A stretch of DNA of 64,000 nucleotides. Origin: Chloroflexota bacterium. Lineage in GTDB: Bacteria > Chloroflexota > UBA11872 > VXOZ01. Below are positions 1-8,205 of this stretch, one piece after another. Each line of letters starts with the position of its first letter. Positions within the stretch are counted from its first letter, which is position 1. The notes below the pieces were generated by a model, which was not told where the DNA came from, ran no database searches, and saw nothing but the letters and a program-made list of their open reading frames with translations. The position numbers were made by a program, and so were the translations under genes. The stretch lies in contig JAPOQA010000054.1 in the NCBI GenBank assembly GCA_026710945.1, forward strand, positions 62,001 to 126,000, read 5' to 3'.

Positions 1-89
1 AGGGGCACTGTCTCCGATGCAAGTGCGGAGAACTGGGAGACGATGCGCGCGAACGCTTCTTCTACGCTGAGCATGCGGTCTTTGGGCAT
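1..89 (-). CDS. moeA: Molybdopterin molybdenumtransferase MoeA, N-terminal fragment (3' end outside window)
   Basis: The minus strand starts at an ATG at 89 and stays open to the window edge, giving about 30 residues. They include MLSVEEAFARIVSQF and then a SETVP block, which is the usual opening of MoeA/Glp proteins (MLSVEEAL, about 20 residues, ETVPL). MoeA inserts molybdate into adenylylated molybdopterin in the cytoplasm. An internal in-frame ATG at 74 (MLSVEEA) is an alternative start. No clear Shine-Dalgarno sequence precedes either. Only the first tenth of the protein is visible, so the call rests on a short but characteristic N-terminus. Confidence 0.6.
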   Translation of the reverse strand, partial: MPKDRMLSVEEAFARIVSQFSALASETVP

Positions 90-227
90 GATGATTGCTT
101 ACCTAGTCTCGCTTAGGCTGAGTGTGTAGGAGTATCTCAGAGTGCCTCTTCTCTGCATGACGCTTGGTACTTAGCGCTCTCGGCCAAAGTGCGATCACGT
201 GAGTGAATCCTTAGGGTCGCCAATACC

Positions 228-424
228 AAGCGGCGGGGGACAAGCCTCCGCGCTACGGCTATGCACCCAGACCGAAAAGGTCTAGCTCCAATGCTACGAA
301 GCAGCCTCCAAGCAGGCGGGGGACAAGCCCCCGCGCTACGACTATGCATTCGGACCGAAAGGGTCTAGCTCCAGTGCTACGAATTAGCCTCCAAGCAGGC
401 GGAGGACAAGCCCCCGCGCTACTG
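228..424. repeat. Tandem repeat, about 83-bp period, with GC-rich hairpins (two full copies and a partial third)
   Basis: Copies begin with AAGC at 228, 310 and 393. Each carries a GCGGGGG / CCCCCGC hairpin with a five-base loop; copy 1 has one changed base in the 3' arm and copy 3 one in the 5' arm. In the two full copies this is followed by a second small hairpin (GACC-GAAA-GGTC type) and TCTAGCTCCA. The copies differ at scattered positions. The repeat lies between the start of moeA and the end of the aldehyde dehydrogenase gene and has no convincing reading frame. It looks like a dispersed palindromic element that duplicated in place. The rest of 90-505 shows nothing else I can name. Confidence 0.8.
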
Positions 425-505
425 AAGACAGGCTCGTCAGGATGGCCTCATTCGAGGTCAACCAGGCTCTTGCGTTGGCTGTCACTGAGTGCGCAGGGAT
501 ACAGC

Positions 506-1954
506 CTATCCTTGCAGGTTGAAGACTACCAGCTTCAGGTCGGTCATTTCCTCGATGACGAACTTGGGACCTTCGCGACCCATGCCGCTTTCTTTCACGC
601 CGCCGAACGGCATCTGGTCGGCGCGGTAGCGTGAGGTATCGTTGATCATGAGGGCGCCGATGTGCACCTGCTTGGCGGCTTTCCAGGCGGTCTCCAGGTC
701 GTTGGTGAAGATGCCGCCCTGCAGTCCGTAGCGCGATTCGTTCGCCAGGGCAATCGCCTCGTCGATGTCGTCGAATACTGTCACGGTGACCGCGGGACCG
801 AAAAGCTCTTCCTTGAAAATGCGCATATCAGAGCGCACGCCACTCAGCACGGCAGGCGTCACGAATTGCCCATCGCGCTCGCCGCCGCAGAGCACGTTCG
901 CGCCGTCCGCAGCCGCTTCCTTGAGCCATGCTTCCACGCGCTCGGCGGCGCTCAGTGTGACCATGGGGCCAACATCGGTACTGTCTTCGTAGGATGGCCC
1001 GACGTGCATCTTCTCAACGTGCGGCACCAGTGCTGCGATGAACTCCGCTTCGACGTCGCGATGTACCAGGATGCGCTGGGCGGATGTGCACACCTGACCG
1101 GCGTTCATGTAGCCGCCTTGGGCCACACCTTCCGCGGCCGCTTGCACGTCAGCGGTCTTATCCACGATCACGGGTGAGTTGGCGCCCAACTCCAGCGTGG
1201 CGCGGCGGAGACCGATGCTATTGCGCAGATGTCTGCCGACCTCCGGTGAGCCGGTGAACGAATACATGGCGAAGCGCTCGTCCTGAATCAGCCACTCGCC
1301 GACTGTTGCGCCGCCACCGACCACCAGGTTGAGGTGACCCGCCGGCAGCCCGGCATCCAGGAACGCCTGGCAAATTTTCGCCGCCGTGACCGGTGTGGCG
1401 CTGGCGGGCTTGAGTACCACGGTATTGCCGGCAGCAATGGCCGGCGCGATCTTGTGCGCAACGAGAATGGCGGGAAAGTTGAAGGGCGAGATGCAGCAGA
1501 TTACGCCGATGGGCTGGCGCAACGTGAACGCCAAGCGCTTCTCCGAGCCCACGGCAGCTTCCACTGGAATCTGCTCGCCGTGGATACGCTTAGCCTCTTC
1601 GGCTGCAACGAGAATTGTGCTGGCTGCGCGCGCTACCTCCATCCTCGCCTCTTTGATCGGCTTACCGCCTTCCATGCTCATGTGGTAGGCGATATCTTCG
1701 ACGCGCTCCGTAAGAAGCTGAGATGCCTTGTAAAGAATTTCATAACGCTGGTAGGCTGAAAGCTCTTGTTTGTCGAAGGCGCGTTGCGCCGCTTCGATTG
1801 CCGCGTCTAAATCCGCTTGCGTCGCCTCCGGCAGTGTGGCAAATACCTGACCGTCATTAGGGCTGCGTACCTCTAACAGCTTGCCGTCGCGCCGTTCGAT
1901 CCACTCTCCGTCAATGAGCAGTCCGAAGTGCTTCGGTTCCGTTGAAACCGCCAT
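506..1954 (-). CDS. NAD(P)-dependent aldehyde dehydrogenase (lactaldehyde/glyceraldehyde-3-P/semialdehyde type)
   Basis: 482 residues, the usual length for the ALDH superfamily; it oxidises an aldehyde to the acid using NAD(P)+. The Rossmann part has PFNFP with Asn159. The general base is Glu255 in LELGANSP and the nucleophile is Cys289 in GQVCTSAQR. The C-terminal MPFGGVKESGMGREG block is typical of the lactaldehyde, GapN-like and succinate-semialdehyde groups, so the substrate cannot be fixed from sequence. The ATG at 1954 has an AGGAG ribosome site about nine bases upstream. It stands alone, with the repeat element on one side and a 540-bp gap on the other, so genome context does not narrow its role. 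Confidence 0.9.
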   Translation of the reverse strand: MAVSTEPKHFGLLIDGEWIERRDGKLLEVRSPNDGQVFATLPEATQADLDAAIEAAQRAFDKQELSAYQRYEILYKASQLLTERVEDIAYHMSMEGGKPIKEARMEVARAASTILVAAEEAKRIHGEQIPVEAAVGSEKRLAFTLRQPIGVICCISPFNFPAILVAHKIAPAIAAGNTVVLKPASATPVTAAKICQAFLDAGLPAGHLNLVVGGGATVGEWLIQDERFAMYSFTGSPEVGRHLRNSIGLRRATLELGANSPVIVDKTADVQAAAEGVAQGGYMNAGQVCTSAQRILVHRDVEAEFIAALVPHVEKMHVGPSYEDSTDVGPMVTLSAAERVEAWLKEAAADGANVLCGGERDGQFVTPAVLSGVRSDMRIFKEELFGPAVTVTVFDDIDEAIALANESRYGLQGGIFTNDLETAWKAAKQVHIGALMINDTSRYRADQMPFGGVKESGMGREGPKFVIEEMTDLKLVVFNLQG

Positions 1955-2497
1955 TATTTCAATCTCCTTGTCTCAGTTGTTTCATGTGCAATTTATATCA
2001 CCATAGCATAGGCATTAGTATTCGTACACGCATGTCGTGACATGCCACAGAGCCATGTCATGTTGTAACTGCGGTCTCGCAGTCGCTACCAATACCTCGG
2101 ACATTCCGCGGTAGGCAAGTGTTATTCCCTCACCCAGTCCCTCTTCAGAAGGAGACCTCCATCTCGGGGTAAGAAGCGAGCACTGGGAATCTCTGACACT
2201 CAGGTGGGATTGGGCTGGTGCGGCGCAGGCTGCCTCTCTCTTCGGTCATCTCTCCAAGGTGAGGTACCCGTTTTCTCCTAAAAGTACCGGGTTGGGCAGA
2301 GTTCGCCAGTGGAAAGTGGCATGCCGGCATCGGACATGGGTCTAACCACGCTCTCCAATGTGTGGCCTCTCTCGTGCGTTTGAGAACGAATGCTATTATG
2401 GGCAGTGACGATGTGCTGCAATGGCGTACAAGATCAAGGATATTGTCCGTTCGAGTAACTGCCAGATCTGAAGCGAATACGAGAGAGGAATTGAACA
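1955..2497. other. 543-bp divergent intergenic region
   Basis: This separates the divergently transcribed aldehyde dehydrogenase and gamma-carbonic anhydrase genes. I see a small inverted repeat at 2031-2044, an ACCCG/CGGGT pair around 2267-2296, and no convincing coding sequence, tRNA or known riboswitch. The ribosome site of the carbonic anhydrase gene (AGAGAGGAA) lies just inside its right end. Confidence 0.5.
2031..2044. promoter_or_regulatory. Inverted repeat CATGTC-GT-GACATG, possible operator
   Basis: A perfect 6-bp inverted repeat with a 2-bp centre lies about 77 bp upstream of the aldehyde dehydrogenase start. A further CATGTCATG follows at about 2054. Position and symmetry would suit a dimeric repressor or activator controlling the dehydrogenase, but no regulator gene is adjacent. 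The site could be chance. Confidence 0.3.
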
Positions 2498-3028
2498 GTG
2501 CCACTGCTGTCATACAAGGGCGTGATGCCCCGCGTTGGCAAGAACGTGTTCATTGCGGAGAACGCCTACGTCATTGGCGACGTGGAGATCCACGACTATG
2601 CCAGCGTGTGGTATGGAGCCGTGTTGCGCGGCGACTTTGCGCCGATTGTCATTGGCTCGCACACCAGCATTCAAGAGAATTGCGTCGTGCACACCGACCA
2701 CAACTTTCCATCTACGGTTGGGTCGCACGTCACGACGGGCCACACCGCCGTCATTCACGGGGCGAGCGTAGGCGACCACTGCATCGTCGGCATGGGCGCG
2801 CTGCTGCTCAACGGTGCAACTGTGGGACCGGAAAGCATCGTCGGCGCGGGAGCGGTGCTCGCGGAGGGGAAGGAGTTCGCGCCGCGATCGCTGATTCTTG
2901 GTGTCCCGGGCAAAGTGCTGCGCGAGGTTACCGAGCAGGAGATTGAACGCATTTATAGCAACGCGGAAACATACTTGGGTTACGCGCGGGAGTACTTGGT
3001 GGCACGCGGTGAATACGAGGATGACTGA
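2498..3028 (+). CDS. Gamma-class carbonic anhydrase family protein (left-handed beta-helix)
   Basis: 176 residues made of hexapeptide repeats (VIGDVEI, VVHTDH, CIVGMGA, VIHGASV), the fold of gamma-carbonic anhydrases and the related PaaY/CaiE/YrdA proteins. Three metal-ligand histidines are present: His65 (VVHTDH), His82 and His87 (TTGHTAVIHG). The start is GTG at 2498, chosen because AGAGAGGAA sits just upstream and the frame begins at the usual family N-terminus. It stands alone. Family members act as trimers, either as CO2 hydratases or as proteins of unproven activity; this sequence does not decide which. Confidence 0.85.
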   Translation: MPLLSYKGVMPRVGKNVFIAENAYVIGDVEIHDYASVWYGAVLRGDFAPIVIGSHTSIQENCVVHTDHNFPSTVGSHVTTGHTAVIHGASVGDHCIVGMGALLLNGATVGPESIVGAGAVLAEGKEFAPRSLILGVPGKVLREVTEQEIERIYSNAETYLGYAREYLVARGEYEDD

Positions 3029-3183
3029 GAACCGGCATTGATGCCTAGCTCTATCCGGTTGCCCTGAATCCCGTACGGACGCGTTAGCACCTGCGCCGTG
3101 AGGCGGTGGAAAATCCATGAAAGTCTCGTACCAATTTCGCGCCTGATGCTAACAACTGTACGTCGGGCAATTCCTCAAGCATT

Positions 3184-3996
3184 CTATTCTGTTTCAGCTT
3201 CGTGGATGGGTTCGCCACAGTGAGGGCAGACTTCCGGCTCTGCACGACGTTTCCCCATTTCTCGTGCGAAGCCGGATGCCAGAATGCCGGCTGGCAGGGC
3301 GAACATGCCGACACCCATGATGGCCACGATCGCGCCGAGAAAGCGGCCAATTGGGGTCACAGGGTAGACGTCACCGTAACCGACGGTCGTCAGGGTGGCT
3401 ACGCCCCACCACATGGCTGCCGGAATGCTGGAAAACACGTCCGGCTGCGCATCGTGTTCCACAAGATAGAGAAAGCTGGAGCCGATGATGAGCAGCACGC
3501 CTGCGACGAATAGCGCCACCATCAATTCGGCGCGTTCGCTGCGCAGGACTTTGCCAAAAATGCGCATCGATTCGGAATAGCGGCTCAGCTTCAAGAAACG
3601 CAGGAGGCGGAAGAAGCGCAGGGCACGCAAGATTCGTAAGTCAATGGGCAGGAACATTGGGAGAAAGAACGGCAAGACTGCCAACAGATCGATTACGGCA
3701 TGCCACGAACCGGCAAAGCGGAGGCGTCCTAAGACTGGTTGGGCATACCTGCGGTCCGTGACACACGTCCAAAGGCGCAACACATACTCCACCGTAAACA
3801 CCGCGACGGAGAAGACCTCGAAGTACAGGAAGACGGTAGCGTATTGAGTCTTCACGTCATCAACGGTCTCCACAATCACCGCGATGACGTTTAGGGCAAT
3901 CAATATAAACAGAAAGAGGTCGGTGAAACGGCTGGCGGTGTCGTCAGGGTGGGCGACCTCCAGAAGTTCGTAGATTCTTTGCTGAATGCGTTTCAC
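3184..3996 (-). CDS. Voltage-gated potassium channel (six-TM) with C-terminal CxxC tail
   Basis: 270 residues. Six membrane segments can be traced: S1 about 27-43, S2 55-77, S3 98-115, S4 121-139, S5 156-180, S6 218-244. S4 carries Arg at 121, 124, 127, 130 and 133 and Lys at 136, a regular every-third-residue voltage sensor. The selectivity filter is TVGYGD at 204-209. The cytoplasmic tail ends with CPHCGEPIHE (257-266), half of a zinc-ribbon. It conducts K+ across the inner membrane. It is monocistronic, ending about 160 bp from the carbonic anhydrase gene. The tail is unusual and could bind metal by pairing between subunits of the tetramer. Confidence 0.92.
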   Translation of the reverse strand: MKRIQQRIYELLEVAHPDDTASRFTDLFLFILIALNVIAVIVETVDDVKTQYATVFLYFEVFSVAVFTVEYVLRLWTCVTDRRYAQPVLGRLRFAGSWHAVIDLLAVLPFFLPMFLPIDLRILRALRFFRLLRFLKLSRYSESMRIFGKVLRSERAELMVALFVAGVLLIIGSSFLYLVEHDAQPDVFSSIPAAMWWGVATLTTVGYGDVYPVTPIGRFLGAIVAIMGVGMFALPAGILASGFAREMGKRRAEPEVCPHCGEPIHEAETE

Positions 3997-4067
3997 GGTT
4001 AAGCTGTTTCCCTAGAGGTTTACTGTTCTCGTCTTGATGATAACAAGCGCCTGTTCATCGCTTGGCA

Positions 4068-4538
4068 CTAAGTGCCACAAAGGTCGGTACGTCTGAGAAG
4101 TGCCTTATGCGTACTTGTGACGTGTTCGTACTTCACAGTCGTGTAGACTTTCCCTTGGATGCCTCCAAGAATCTGTCGATTGCCAAAGTCTTTCTGCAGG
4201 GGCTTGTCGTTAGTAAAGAGCAAACGTGCTCCACTTAGCTTCGCAAGAGCAAGGACATGCTCATCATCGGATTTGCAAATCTGCTGATCCTGCAACTCTT
4301 TAGTCGCGATTTCCACTTTATCGTCGGGAATCCTCTGCGCCCTGCCAAACAGCAATGCGGTCTGAAGCCAAGTGTTGAATGCCTTAGAATCGCTTAGTTC
4401 CCGAAGGAGCTTACCGCCTACGACAAGCTTGACGGTCCCTTTGTCACTGTTTAACCAGTTGAAGAGGAACTCTCCCGCTTGCGGCTGTTTTACTCCAAAG
4501 ACTTGATCTCTAACGTTGGCGTCGATTATGGCACACAT
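4068..4538 (-). CDS. PIN-domain-like nuclease partner of the adjacent ATPase
   Basis: 156 residues with the acidic pattern of PIN-fold RNases: Asp6 in AIIDANV, Glu47 in LLREL, Asp91/Asp92 in SDDEHVLALA, and Asp111 in FTNDKPLQKDF. PIN domains are Mg2+-dependent ribonucleases, common as toxins. The ATG directly follows the stop codon of the upstream ATPase gene with no intervening base, so translation is probably coupled. There is no adjacent small antitoxin of the VapB type. The two genes are visibly AT-richer than their neighbours, suggesting transfer. Fold and active site are inferred from the motif pattern; no target can be named. Confidence 0.65.
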   Translation of the reverse strand: MCAIIDANVRDQVFGVKQPQAGEFLFNWLNSDKGTVKLVVGGKLLRELSDSKAFNTWLQTALLFGRAQRIPDDKVEIATKELQDQQICKSDDEHVLALAKLSGARLLFTNDKPLQKDFGNRQILGGIQGKVYTTVKYEHVTSTHKALLRRTDLCGT

Positions 4539-5834
4539 TTAGATTCCGATGGAACGTCTTGTCTCATCAATAAAGAACTGCCCGTATCCCGGCGGCGCAT
4601 CCAAGACATTGCCGTCTTGGTCTATACGCAGTGAATGAATGGTCACATCAAGCTCGCCAGGTTCAAAAAATAGAATTGAAATGTCCTCTGGCTTCAGATC
4701 AGACTTCTTGTCACGAATATCCATTCGGACACGATCAAGAATGTAGTTGCTGTGGGTTTCGACAATTAGCTGACGATTTGGACCGGCAATCTTGCAAAAA
4801 AGGCTACCTAGGGCTGCTTGGGCACTGGGATGGAGATGAATCTCCGGTTGTTGCAGTAAGTACATTGATGGCGCATCTTTACGTAGTAATTCAGTGAGTA
4901 GCGGCAAAACTTGGCTGACCCCGTAGCCCACATCGATAAGATTTCTCTTAACACCTTTCAGTCGATGGCCAAACTTGCGAATTCGCACTTGGAAAGGAGA
5001 ACCCTCAGTCTTGCCAAGCAGCTTGATATCTATCTCATCGAAGAGTCCTGACTCTTGGCCAAATGCTTCAAGAGCCTTTCGGAGGCGAGCCCACTCCTCA
5101 TTACTTCTACTGGAGATGCCTGCAAGATATGTTGGTACGTATTCACCTTCTGGATCGCGCGATGGCCGAGTTGGGTCGTAAGTACGCTGTGGTCGAGAAC
5201 GTATTGGCGCGCTGGCTACGGGGCGCTGTCCCTCGAACACGGACCACAGAGAATCATAGAGAGTCTTGGCAATTTCTCGGGATTTACCCTTAGTCTCCCT
5301 ACGTCCCCATTCCTCTACAATATGCTTGAGGGGAAATAGAGCCATTTCATCCCTCAAGCTATTCGGCAATTCGAAGGGTGCCTCATTGCTAAAGTCCGGC
5401 GCACTCAAATGGAACAGATAGCTCCCATCTTTCTGTCTAGATTCCCGGAGTTCTACATTGTCCCCAAACATTGATCTAAATTCCGGAGACGGGACTGCAT
5501 TGCATTCAACGAAACTGACTTCGAAGGAAAAGTGGAGCCTTCCCTTGGTGCGGGATATTCCTTTGCGATACTCGAAACCTGCTGCAAAACTGGCGGCTTG
5601 ACTACCTCTCCCACCACGATTATGAGCAATGTCCTGAAATGTGCCGAGATCGAAGGGGTCCTCGCGGAAGTCCGGCAATCTATCCAAGAAGGCAGTGTCC
5701 CATAGCGCGCGAATGAGCGCTAAGAAGGACGTCTTACCCGTGCTGTTATTGCCAACGAGGAAGGTTAGGGGAGCGAGGCGCGCTGACTGCTTCTCTCTGA
5801 AGCAGCGATAGTTTTCAAGCGTGATGCGATCCAT
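4539..5834 (-). CDS. AAA-family (ABC/SMC-like, OLD-type) ATPase of a two-gene ATPase-PIN module
   Basis: 431 residues. The N-terminus reads ITLENYRCF, then the Walker A GNNSTGKT at 28-35, typical of RecF/OLD-type ATPases. A signature-like segment DVGYGVSQVLPLL lies at 301-313. The Walker B region is LLQQPEIHLHP at 326-336, and a histidine switch ETHSNYIL starts at 359. The first acidic Walker B position is Gln (LLQQPE rather than LLEQPE), while the catalytic Glu is kept. No TOPRIM nuclease domain follows, unlike true OLD proteins. Instead the next gene encodes a PIN-like nuclease. Similar ATPase-plus-effector pairs are common in phage defence; here that role is inference. There is no ribosome site before the ATG. 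Confidence 0.8.
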   Translation of the reverse strand: MDRITLENYRCFREKQSARLAPLTFLVGNNSTGKTSFLALIRALWDTAFLDRLPDFREDPFDLGTFQDIAHNRGGRGSQAASFAAGFEYRKGISRTKGRLHFSFEVSFVECNAVPSPEFRSMFGDNVELRESRQKDGSYLFHLSAPDFSNEAPFELPNSLRDEMALFPLKHIVEEWGRRETKGKSREIAKTLYDSLWSVFEGQRPVASAPIRSRPQRTYDPTRPSRDPEGEYVPTYLAGISSRSNEEWARLRKALEAFGQESGLFDEIDIKLLGKTEGSPFQVRIRKFGHRLKGVKRNLIDVGYGVSQVLPLLTELLRKDAPSMYLLQQPEIHLHPSAQAALGSLFCKIAGPNRQLIVETHSNYILDRVRMDIRDKKSDLKPEDISILFFEPGELDVTIHSLRIDQDGNVLDAPPGYGQFFIDETRRSIGI

Positions 5835-5840
5835 AGTTGG

Positions 5841-5869
5841 ATTCTAGCAATCGTGCGACAGTCTAACAA
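5841..5869 (-). promoter_or_regulatory. Predicted promoter of the ATPase-PIN pair, giving a leaderless mRNA
   Basis: On the minus strand, TTGTTA (5869-5864), a 17-bp spacer and TAGAAT (5846-5841) form a good sigma-70-type promoter. The expected transcript start, six to seven bases on, falls on the A of the ATG at 5834. This agrees with the lack of a Shine-Dalgarno sequence. Confidence 0.5.
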
Positions 5870-5964
5870 GGTTCGTAGTAAGAATAGCAGCCTTGACCTT
5901 GACGAGTCGCTATGCAACGATAGTAGGCGTCCCCTTTAGTGTTTGCAATTCCCTCCCTTTGTCA

Positions 5965-6393
5965 ATGTCGTTTCAAGAGACGCCTGCCGACCCGCCGCTC
6001 AAGCTCTTCACGCTGCAAGAAGCCAATGCCATCTTGCCGCGCGTGAGCGAAGCTGTCGCCCGTCTGCAAGAGATCTACGCTCAATTCAGACAGTATGCCG
6101 AGGGAGAGGAATATCCTCCCTCGCTGCAGCGCAGCAACGGACATCCCAGGTCGAAGTCTGCATCGTCTTTGCCGCACTTGCGCGAAATCCAAGCCTTGCG
6201 GGATGAGGCCGAGTCGTTGATCAAGGAGATCGTGGGAACGGGCGCAGTGCTGAAGGACGTCGAGCAAGGTCTGGTGGACTTCCCCGCGGAGCGCGATGGA
6301 CGGGTCGTCTATCTTTGCTGGAAGCAGGGCGAGGACGACATACGCTTCTGGCATGAATTGCATACCGGCTTTGCAGGCAGACAACCCCTTTAG
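5965..6393 (+). CDS. DUF2203 family protein
   Basis: About 142 residues from the ATG at 5965. It matches the DUF2203 pattern: LFTLQEANAILPRV near the N-terminus, a helical middle, GLVDFPA, and a C-terminal YLCWKQGEDDIRFWHEL segment. These are small cytoplasmic proteins of unknown function found in several phyla. An upstream TTG at 5893 would add 24 residues that do not resemble the family, so I prefer the ATG, although neither has a good ribosome site. It sits 21 bp ahead of the ABC exporter genes and is probably co-transcribed with them. Confidence 0.75.
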   Translation: MSFQETPADPPLKLFTLQEANAILPRVSEAVARLQEIYAQFRQYAEGEEYPPSLQRSNGHPRSKSASSLPHLREIQALRDEAESLIKEIVGTGAVLKDVEQGLVDFPAERDGRVVYLCWKQGEDDIRFWHELHTGFAGRQPL

Positions 6394-6414
6394 AAAGATG
6401 GCATAGGCCGCCAT

Positions 6415-8205
6415 ATGGAGATTCTCCGTAGACTCATCGCTGCATCGTTCCGCCACCGTGGCTTTGCCTTCCTGGCGTATGGCTCGTGGCTCATAAGTAC
6501 GGCGCTGAGCTTGGTCGCACCTACGCTCTTCAAGGAAGTCATCGACAATGGCCTGGTAAAGAAAGACCTACAATTCATTGGGGTCATGAGCGGCGCAATA
6601 ATTTCAGTGGCGATACTTGCGGCGCTCTTTCTCTTTGGCAAGGCATTCTTCACCGCCGCCACCTCCCAAAAGACGGGGTATGATCTGCGCTCGCAGCTCT
6701 ACGACCACCTGCAACATCTTTCATTTGGTTTTCACGACAAGATTCAGGCAGGTGAGATGATATCCGTCGCCTTGAGCGATATCGAACTGGTGCAGGGATT
6801 CGGCACCCAAGCCATCATAAATATCCTCGATACCTTCCTGCGCTATGCAATTGTGCTCTCTATCATGTTCTGGCTCAGTGGCGAGCTTGCTCTCTGGTCG
6901 CTGCCGCTTCTCCCCATCTTGAGCGTGACCGCGTGGGTCTACCACAAGCGTGTGCGTCCCGCTTACGGTTGGATTCGGCAACAGCGTGAGCGTGTCGTTG
7001 TAACGTTGGAAGAAGCTATCAACGGCGCGCGCGTGGTAAAGGCCTTTGCGCGAGAATCGCACGAAAAGGCGAAGTTTGAGCGGGAGGGGCGCGAACTGGT
7101 GCGTCTCATGATGCGGGCAGTTAATCTCAATTCGACGTTCGGCCCGCTCATGAATATGGTTGCGGTTTCCGGTATTGTCATCGTCCTATGGCTTGGCGGT
7201 CGGCTCGTCATTGGAGGCGAACTGTCAATTGGCGCGCTCGTGGCATTCATCACCTACTTTCAGATGCTTGTGCAGCCGACCCAGCAACTCCCCGGCATCA
7301 TGGATAGTATCGCTTCCAGTATGACGAGCGGAGAGCGCCTTTTTGGCGTGATCGACACACGTTCGCCCGTGCGGGACTTGACCGGTGCCCATGAACTTCC
7401 GCCAATCAACGGGCAAGTAACGCTGGAAGATGTCTCATTCGCATATGAGCGCGGCCACTCCGTGCTGCATGAAGTCAATCTTGAAGCCGCGTCAGGCAAG
7501 ATGATTGCCATCGTGGGACCCACCGGCAGTGGCAAGAGTACGCTCCTTTACCTGATTGCGCGGTTCTACGACGTGCAGGAGGGTGCGGTCAAAGTTGACG
7601 GCCACGACGTGCGCGACGTTACGCAGGAGTCCCTGAGGGAGCAGATTGGGATCGCGCTCCAAGAGCCACTCCTCTATGCGGACACGCTGGCGAACAACAT
7701 CGCGTACGGCCGGCCCGATGCCAGCATGGATGAGATCGTGGCTGCGGCCACAGCCGCCCAAGCCCATGATTTTATCACTGAGTTTGCAGAAGGCTATCAA
7801 CACCGCGTTGGCGAGCGTGGGGCCGGCCTGTCCGGCGGTCAGCGGCAACGTACCGCGCTCGCGCGTACGCTGCTGCTGCGGCGGCCGATTCTCATCTTGG
7901 ACGACGCCACCGCCAGCGTCGACACGGAGACGGAATACCGGATATATGAGGGCCTAAAGGAATACGCCAAAGACTGCACGATGTTCGTAGTGGCGCAACG
8001 CATCTCCACGATCAAGGATGCGGACCTCATCCTCGTCATAGAGGATGGCCGTATTGTCGACCGAGGCACGCACGAGGAACTCATCCAACGAGAGGGATTC
8101 TACGCGCGCATTTATGATATCCAGCTCAAGGATCAAGAGCGCATGGCCGCGCTTGCACGCGAGGCCGGCTGGGTCCAGAGTGATGACGGGACAGCACATG
8201 ACTGA
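6415..8205 (+). CDS. Heterodimeric ABC exporter, half-transporter with degenerate ATP site
   Basis: 596 residues: a six-helix exporter membrane domain (residues 1-330) followed by a nucleotide-binding domain. Walker A is GPTGSGKST near 368, the signature is a normal LSGGQRQR near 472, and Walker B ends in ILILDDATASVD. The catalytic Glu after Walker B is Asp, and the H-loop reads AQRIST instead of AHRLST. Both changes mark the degenerate site of heterodimeric exporters such as TmrAB, BmrCD and TM287/288. The next gene overlaps its 3' end by 8 bp and supplies the other half. The probable role is export of drugs or lipids across the inner membrane; the substrate is unknown. Confidence 0.9.
   Translation: MEILRRLIAASFRHRGFAFLAYGSWLISTALSLVAPTLFKEVIDNGLVKKDLQFIGVMSGAIISVAILAALFLFGKAFFTAATSQKTGYDLRSQLYDHLQHLSFGFHDKIQAGEMISVALSDIELVQGFGTQAIINILDTFLRYAIVLSIMFWLSGELALWSLPLLPILSVTAWVYHKRVRPAYGWIRQQRERVVVTLEEAINGARVVKAFARESHEKAKFEREGRELVRLMMRAVNLNSTFGPLMNMVAVSGIVIVLWLGGRLVIGGELSIGALVAFITYFQMLVQPTQQLPGIMDSIASSMTSGERLFGVIDTRSPVRDLTGAHELPPINGQVTLEDVSFAYERGHSVLHEVNLEAASGKMIAIVGPTGSGKSTLLYLIARFYDVQEGAVKVDGHDVRDVTQESLREQIGIALQEPLLYADTLANNIAYGRPDASMDEIVAAATAAQAHDFITEFAEGYQHRVGERGAGLSGGQRQRTALARTLLLRRPILILDDATASVDTETEYRIYEGLKEYAKDCTMFVVAQRISTIKDADLILVIEDGRIVDRGTHEELIQREGFYARIYDIQLKDQERMAALAREAGWVQSDDGTAHD

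Noticed and set aside
228-424. CRISPR array
   Set aside because: Only three units, the supposed spacers are themselves repeated, and no cas genes are present.
1955-2497. A T-box or other known riboswitch in the long divergent gap
   Set aside because: No T-box sequence, specifier-loop pattern or known aptamer core could be identified; only short inverted repeats.
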